DNA of 64,000 bases from Plasmopara viticola (taxonomy: Eukaryota > Oomycota > Peronosporomycetes > Peronosporales > Peronosporaceae). Position numbers and translations under genes: made by a program. The stretch spans positions 558,001 through 622,000 of the forward strand of contig MBPM02000025.1 in NCBI GenBank assembly GCA_001695595.3, written 5' to 3'. Numbering within the stretch: position 1 is the first letter of the stretch; the number at the start of each line of letters is the position of its first letter. Shown here piece by piece: positions 58,696 through 64,000 of this stretch. The notes under the pieces are model-generated. The model was given only the letters and a program-made list of their open reading frames with translations, searched no databases and was not told where the DNA came from.

Positions 58696-60951
58696 CCAAA
58701 CTCAGCCCACTTTTTGTACATTAGACCATCATCGTGAGGACGATATAATAGCCAAAACAGTTATTCCACTCCGCGCGCAACAAGATTGTCGGATGCTCAA
58801 GTTTCACTGCAGTAGGAAGTTAGGCTTCAAGCTTGTAGCTAGGTATAACGACGCGTCAATTATCAACATTGTGTCCGGTGTGTCGAACGTCAATAGACCC
58901 GCTAGCGAACTTTGTTCGTAGGGCTGGGCTACATAGCAAATTGAAGGCATTCACTTCATCAAGGTAATAGAAAGCTCCGTTCACATTTTAACTTCTAGAA
59001 TGTTTTGGTATTATGACGTAAACTAGTTCAGAAGGTCAGGCAGATACGATTAGTATTACTTCAACGTACAAAATGAAGAATTAGGATCAATACGCATAGT
59101 AGATCGGATCGATCAATATCCAGATCTCGCGCATACGGTCAGGCTTGATGAGTTGAGCTCAATTGCCTTATGGTAGTCCTTGATCGATCAAACAAGAAAA
59201 CACCCTGCGCGGATCTTTGTGAGTTGCTTCATTCGTAAAATCTCCTAGAGCGCATCGGCATCTCATGAATTTTAATCCAAACTTATCTCTACGTGCTTTT
59301 TACGCCTGATTTGGCACCAGAGGTTTCAACATTGAAGCGGTGCGGATGTTATAATGGCGTCTCGTCTTACCTTTTCCTTGCGTGGTCGTATTGCCAGGCA
59401 GAAGATTTTAAAGCCGCAGAATTGTACCTGAACATTGCACAGCAGCGATTTTCAATCATCTCGTGCGAAACGGATGAGTTGCGAGCACCAAATGTGTGCA
59501 AAAAGATGACTTTCCATTTAGTGAAAAAACGTATTGTATCACTTAACATTACAGCCTTTCAGCCTTATTCTTTCTGCTCCACGTTCGTGCTCGATCTTCG
59601 TTCTGAACAAGAAGTCTTTCAGCCCGGGTATGCGCATACGAGGGACAATCGCCTGCAGGTACATTTACATTCAATATCTTCTTTGAGTGGTGTGAGAATA
59701 ATTGACGCTTCCGGGTACTTGTGTTATAATGTGCAGAACATTTGGCTTTTGCTCTTTAGGACTCTGCTGCCACCGACGTTACAGCCAGGTTTATGTGAGT
59801 AAAGGGGCCATTCACATCACATAGAAGCAGACTTAGAGGTATTACCTTAGAGTACAAGCTCAGGAAGCATGACTGCCTTATTATTAACTTGCAAATATAC
59901 CTCCAGTTACTCAAGTTACCTCTTCTTCCGTCCAAGTCATCTCTCTCGTGTCGAACTTCGAGGCTCGCGACTCTTCTGTGCGAGCTCCGTTTTCCTTCCG
60001 CCTCATCACTGTCAGATCCACACAGTTCTTCGCCTTTGCGATAGCTGATTTGGACTAAGTCTTTTCGCATTCTGTGATGTTCTTTGTTTCTTCAGGAGCT
60101 ATTTATTAGCTGCAGTGAGAAATGCTTGCAAGTGAAATAGATACTTATTAATTTGTCACATTATAATAAGCTGCCTGATATTGGGAGAAAGGTAAGCGCT
60201 GTGGTGGTTCAATATACAATTTATCTTTTGGTCCTTAGTTCGCGATCGTGTGTTAGATATAAGCCTGTCCTTCCAAACCCTTCTAGAAGCTTTTTATTCT
60301 CTTATTTTAGATTCACTTTACTTTGCTTTCTTGATTGACTTCAACCAATCACTAGCTGTCAATTTGTCTGTCGTCACCATTATCAGATAATGTCACCTAA
60401 GCCGTTCAGTAATGCGATAGTGTATCGTATGTATCCATTTTTGAGACCTGGAGTATTGCCGCCCCGATACGGTGGGGCTGTACCCGCTCTTGGCTTCCAA
60501 GACTATTCTTTTCAGCCATTAAAGATGATGACCCGTACATTGAAAGTTGTGACAATCTATCTCTCGACCTTGCCACCAGTGGCTGTGTATGCTGCAGTAC
60601 CTGGTTGGACTCCATCCTCATGACCTTTCGGCTCTGAAGTAATTTCCCTTTATTTTTGAGGAGAAAAGTGCTTTTATGAATACATACGTTCACGTAATAC
60701 AATACGTTCACGTTACAAGGCCATATGTTTTGAGTGATTTCAAATAATTTTTTAGTCATAACCAATATCTTAAGAATTGGCGAAAAGCACGATCATTTGG
60801 TGTGCAGGTGTGCGACTAAGTTACATATGCACTGTGTTTAGTCTCAAGACAGATTTGGAATGAACTCGATGTGCCGCTTTCATTCTCGCTCGTCTTAAAT
60901 TGTGGAAAAGTTGTTGACCTGCTACCAAATGTATTCGCGTCAAAATGAGAA
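58696..60951. other. Gene-poor region with one 169-codon frame
   Basis: The frame at 59293-59802 (plus) contains YLFLAWSYCQAEDFKAAELY, which resembles a single TPR-like helix pair, but there is no supporting neighbour repeat. It could be an eroded TPR gene exon. The remainder has only short frames on both strands and no recognised motifs. Confidence 0.3.
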
Positions 60952-60988
60952 ATTTGTCCCATGATTATTTTGTAATCATGGGACAAAT
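60952..60988. repeat. Perfect inverted repeat, 16-bp arms, 5-bp loop
   Basis: ATTTGTCCCATGATTA (60952-60967) pairs perfectly with TAATCATGGGACAAAT (60973-60988) around a TTTTG loop. It is AT-rich and isolated. It could be a terminator-like hairpin, a MITE core or a fold-back remnant; there is no adjacent gene to decide. Confidence 0.85.
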
Positions 60989-62429
60989 AAAAAGCGAACA
61001 CCGTTCATTAACCTTAAGCGCGAAAAGGCGTACTCATCTATCTTAGTGATACGATTGTGTGCATCCTACGCAAAAGGCACAATTTACAGTATGATTCTTT
61101 CACAATAGGGCTTCTTAGATTTTGCAATATTTTCCCAGATTGATGTGTCGTATAACCTACTTCGCCGTTAACTCATAATGTTTTTGTACTGCTTCACTAT
61201 CGTCGTCTTGCTTCCTTCCCAGAAAATTTACTTTCGCTCGCTTTGTATCGAAGTATGATAAGGTTGTACATAACATAAAATAGCTCCTCGAGAGATATGG
61301 ACATCCCAAAAGTGCGGTAGCTTCTAGTGAAACACACTTCATTACACTTATTTCCAGCAAGTTGCCTAACTAGTATTGTGGTATCTTGATCGTGTTTAAA
61401 GTATACTAAAGTAGGCCAAAGCTGTAAGTCGAGGACGGCAGGCATACAAACTATTAGTCACATAGTAAGCTGAGGATGCATCCAGAGTAAGCACTGCAAT
61501 CCCTTTATTAGTATAACGGGTCAATTGGTGCAATAATTTTACTACCTCTGCGTCAAGTCAGTATCGAAACCCACCGTGGTCGATAACTGACAGGTGATGC
61601 TATTTGGAGGGATTACAATTGAGGAGTTAAAAAGTTGATAGCTTGCGATAAATAGTGAAGACACTGTTAGAGGTAGGCAACACCTTGGCGAAGTCCAATA
61701 CAAATTGGGAGAGACGGTAATGGTGGGTGCAAGGATCGCTAAATTGACAGTATTCCCACTAAATCGGTATGTAAGATGCGATGTAGATCGGAGTTTTTTT
61801 ACCTCAAACAGGCGCAATTAGCATATCGGCTTCGACTTATTCCAGGAGTAGAAAACTCTTAAAAAGACGAAAAGCCAAAAATGCCAAATCGTTTAAAAGG
61901 TGGTAAGGCCGGAAAAACGAAAGGCCAAAAGCAAGCTTAAAAACAGCAATTTCATGTTAAGCCCACTCATTTTTTCAAAAGAGCGCTAGAATAGGACTAA
62001 AGTGTGGCGGCTGCTATAATCGTAAACGTTGAGGATATAATTCGCAATAATGCTCCGAGTTATTTTTTATCGTAGAGAGAACGTGCCCAAGCGTTGTAAA
62101 GCTGTACCAAGTCATCATTGTAAAAATTTATCAGTAAACTGCTTGTCCGGCTAGCAACTCAAGCAGCATAAATTTTGATGGAAATGCTGTATGTGAAGCA
62201 CTATAACAGCCTCGACTTGAGCGATAACTTCAATCATCTTGGACTGAAACTCATGAAAGCAAATGCCATTCCTGTGCATCCACAAACAACGAAGACCCAC
62301 TACTCGCCCAATGTGGAAAATTACAAATAAGCTGTAACCGTAACGAGATTTGGTATGGGCGGTTGGTTCATCTTTGAAGAAAAAAGCTGACTCCCATTTC
62401 AGTGTGGTCTGAAAAAAGCCTTGAAAAGC
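60989..62429. other. Gene-poor region left of the LINE remnant
   Basis: Short frames at 61157-61445 and 61542-61817 (minus) carry no recognised domain. They may be the downstream flank or 3' part of the decayed LINE, which reads toward lower coordinates. Confidence 0.3.
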
Positions 62430-64000
62430 ATTGAGTCATCTGGACCAAACTTGAGTCGCAAAATCGCTATACCAAAATAAGTGTGGGGCAGTTTCCAGAA
62501 CATCACAATCATCATGGCAGGTTGGAATTACACCAGTAAGATGCGAAAGACGATAACCGTGAAATAAAGGATTGTGCAGGAGCCAATGAAGAAGGTCGTA
62601 GTAGACTGGCAAGACATGTGGACCCACTTTGTAGTCACGGGCCCACATAAAGAAGGTCGTAGAGACTGGCAAGACATGTCGACCCAGTCTGTAGTCACGG
62701 GCCTACAAAAAGGGACAATATCGGTGAATCAAATTTCATTTAAATGTGTCGAATTCTTACCACACTCAGCTCTGATACTTTAAAAGCATCAGAAGACCAG
62801 GTGTGGTGTGGGCGTAAAACTTCGGCGCTTGACTTGGTCCAATTGGATAAGGGTCTTGTGAACGCAGCAGATAGCCAGCCTCGTTCAAGAAAGTGTTGCA
62901 TGAATGCACGCTGACAAGCCGCCCGAAGCCAAATTGGCTTAAAAAAGGAAAGGTTTGTAGCCGTAATAAGTGTTGGGCACACCGTGAATAGTTGCGCCGG
63001 CCTAAAAACTCCTTGGACAGCTAGTAATTTTACTAAATTCAGTAACCTTGTAGCTCCGGCTAGAGTTCTCCCACAGTCGCCGTAGGTAGTATTTACATTT
63101 TTTGAAATGGGCGTGGTTAGCCTGTCAAATTTGACTCAGAGCTTTTAATTTAAATTTGCGAAATTGAGTATGCCATGTAAAAAGTACAAAGTGCCAATAA
63201 GACCCAAGACTTGTCCAGCGATGGAAACGGTGTGAAATCACGTGGTCCGGGCCAATAAAAATCGGAACGTAAGAAATGTTATAGTCGTGCCCCCAAGGCG
63301 AACTTGCGTTTCGAAAAATCGAATAATTGGGTCCGCCCAAGATGGTAAATTAGTCGGCATCCTGCCGGCTACACTTTACATTGCATTTGAAGTTGAAGAA
63401 CCCTAAATGGAGTCTAATTTTGTTAAACCTAATCTACCTTGACTTCTAAAAGGAACCACCACTAGCGGGACAGAGCGTTAAAAGACTTAAAGCGACACGT
63501 GAAGCGTGAAATTAGTCGTGAAAATTGACATTAAAAGCCAGTGGGTGGAATACAACGGACACTGGCCGTGTAACATAGTACGGGCAGAACAATTTGTTGA
63601 AGAATAACGACTTGACCTCTTAAAGTCCTTGCGCGGTGAAGCCATACCAAATACCCGCTGTCCATTTCCACGATAAGATGCTGGAGTCGATCAGCATCTG
63701 AAAGAGTTTGTCGGTAGTAAATACCCAAAGGTTTGGTGCAGGCATTATTGTCTACCACAATAACTCCCATTGATAAAAAAGGTCTGTCGTAATGGCTTAT
63801 TTTCCGCAGTCCAAGGTTGAAGGGGAGAATTACTGTCTCAGCCGCATTAAGACTCATACCAGAGGCCTCACAAATGTTCCGCACCAATTTTAAGAAGTTA
63901 CTGGTATGGTGTAAATCATGAAGGAGTCCGGTGCAGTCATTAGCAAAGCTAATGACTGTATGGGTCGAATCATCGAATGACTAGGAGTCGCAAATTGAGT
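62430..64000 (-). mobile_element. Degenerate non-LTR (LINE) retrotransposon, 3' part of ORF2
   Basis: The minus strand, read from the right edge, gives the RT palm box as FANDCTGLLHDL (normally F/Y-A-D-D), then SGMSLNAAETVILPF and LGIYYR (usual palm/thumb context), RGQVVILQQIVLPVLCY (thumb), and at 62460-62520 the RT-associated zinc-binding segment (CHDDCDVLETAPHLFW then ATQVW). Stops and frameshifts separate these segments, so it is inactive. The element continues beyond the right edge of the window. A tandem duplication at 62590-62710 interrupts it. Confidence 0.72.
62590..62710. repeat. Tandem duplication, ~60-bp unit, inside the LINE remnant
   Basis: Two copies (62590-62649 and 62650-62710) share AGAAGGTCGTAG, GACTGGCAAGACATGT, GACCCA and GTAGTCACGGGCC blocks. 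Differences are few, so the duplication is younger than the element's decay. Confidence 0.8.

Noticed and set aside
59293..59802. 169-codon plus-strand frame with a TPR-like helix pair
   Set aside because: Only one weak repeat is seen, and the rest of the frame looks unstructured; not called as a gene, though it may be an exon relic.

Overview
This is a nuclear window from an oomycete (stramenopile), most likely a Phytophthora or downy-mildew type. The evidence is compact genes with few, very short GT-AG introns (about 43-86 nt, with CTAAC/CTGAC-like branch sites), long AT-rich gene-poor stretches full of broken Copia, Gypsy and LINE remnants, and two ciliary transition-zone proteins (AHI1/jouberin and B9D2) that imply a lineage making, or recently making, flagellated zoospores. 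There are no bacterial operons, rRNA genes or CRISPR arrays. All coordinates come from reading the sequence; splice sites were chosen by GT-AG signals, reading phase and family fit.

Layout. 1-9.9 kb: repeat-rich, with decayed Copia and Gypsy pieces and tandem repeats. 9.9-14.1 kb: AHI1 (minus) and a eukaryotic LpxA (minus). 14.4-18.8 kb: dispersed repeat and decayed sequence. 18.8-22.6 kb: CPSF73 endonuclease (plus), convergent with a membrane-anchored sulfotransferase (minus). 22.6-27.8 kb: gene-poor, with a ~100-bp tandem repeat. 27.8-43.1 kb is a dense gene island: a 13-exon FHA-CHAT-STAND protein (plus), B9D2 (minus), mitoribosomal mS38 (minus), EFCAB11 (plus), nucleoporin Nup155 (minus) and a tepsin-like AP-4 accessory protein (minus). 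43.1-52.0 kb: gene-poor, with a secretory-signal relic and a second copy of the dispersed repeat. 52.0-55.6 kb: a CENP-B/pogo-like transposase-derived gene and a THUMPD3-like tRNA methyltransferase (both minus). 55.6-64 kb: decayed PDZ- and RGS-like fragments, repeats, and a broken LINE at the right edge.

Most genes are single-copy housekeeping loci (mRNA 3' processing, nuclear pore, tRNA modification, mitoribosome, vesicle coat, cilium) and do not form one pathway. The most unusual locus is at 27847-31814. It encodes, in one predicted chain of about 1070 residues, a disordered N-terminus, an FHA phosphopeptide-binding domain, a caspase-fold CHAT domain whose usual catalytic His and Cys positions look substituted, and an NB-ARC/STAND NTPase that ends right after the nucleotide-binding module. 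This resembles an NLR-type signalling architecture. Other notable items are the tepsin homologue with about ten AP-4-epsilon-type and two AP-4-beta-type motifs around a PDZ-like domain, an intact pogo-derived gene with all three catalytic acidic positions changed, and lpxA with a possible second promoter inside its first intron.
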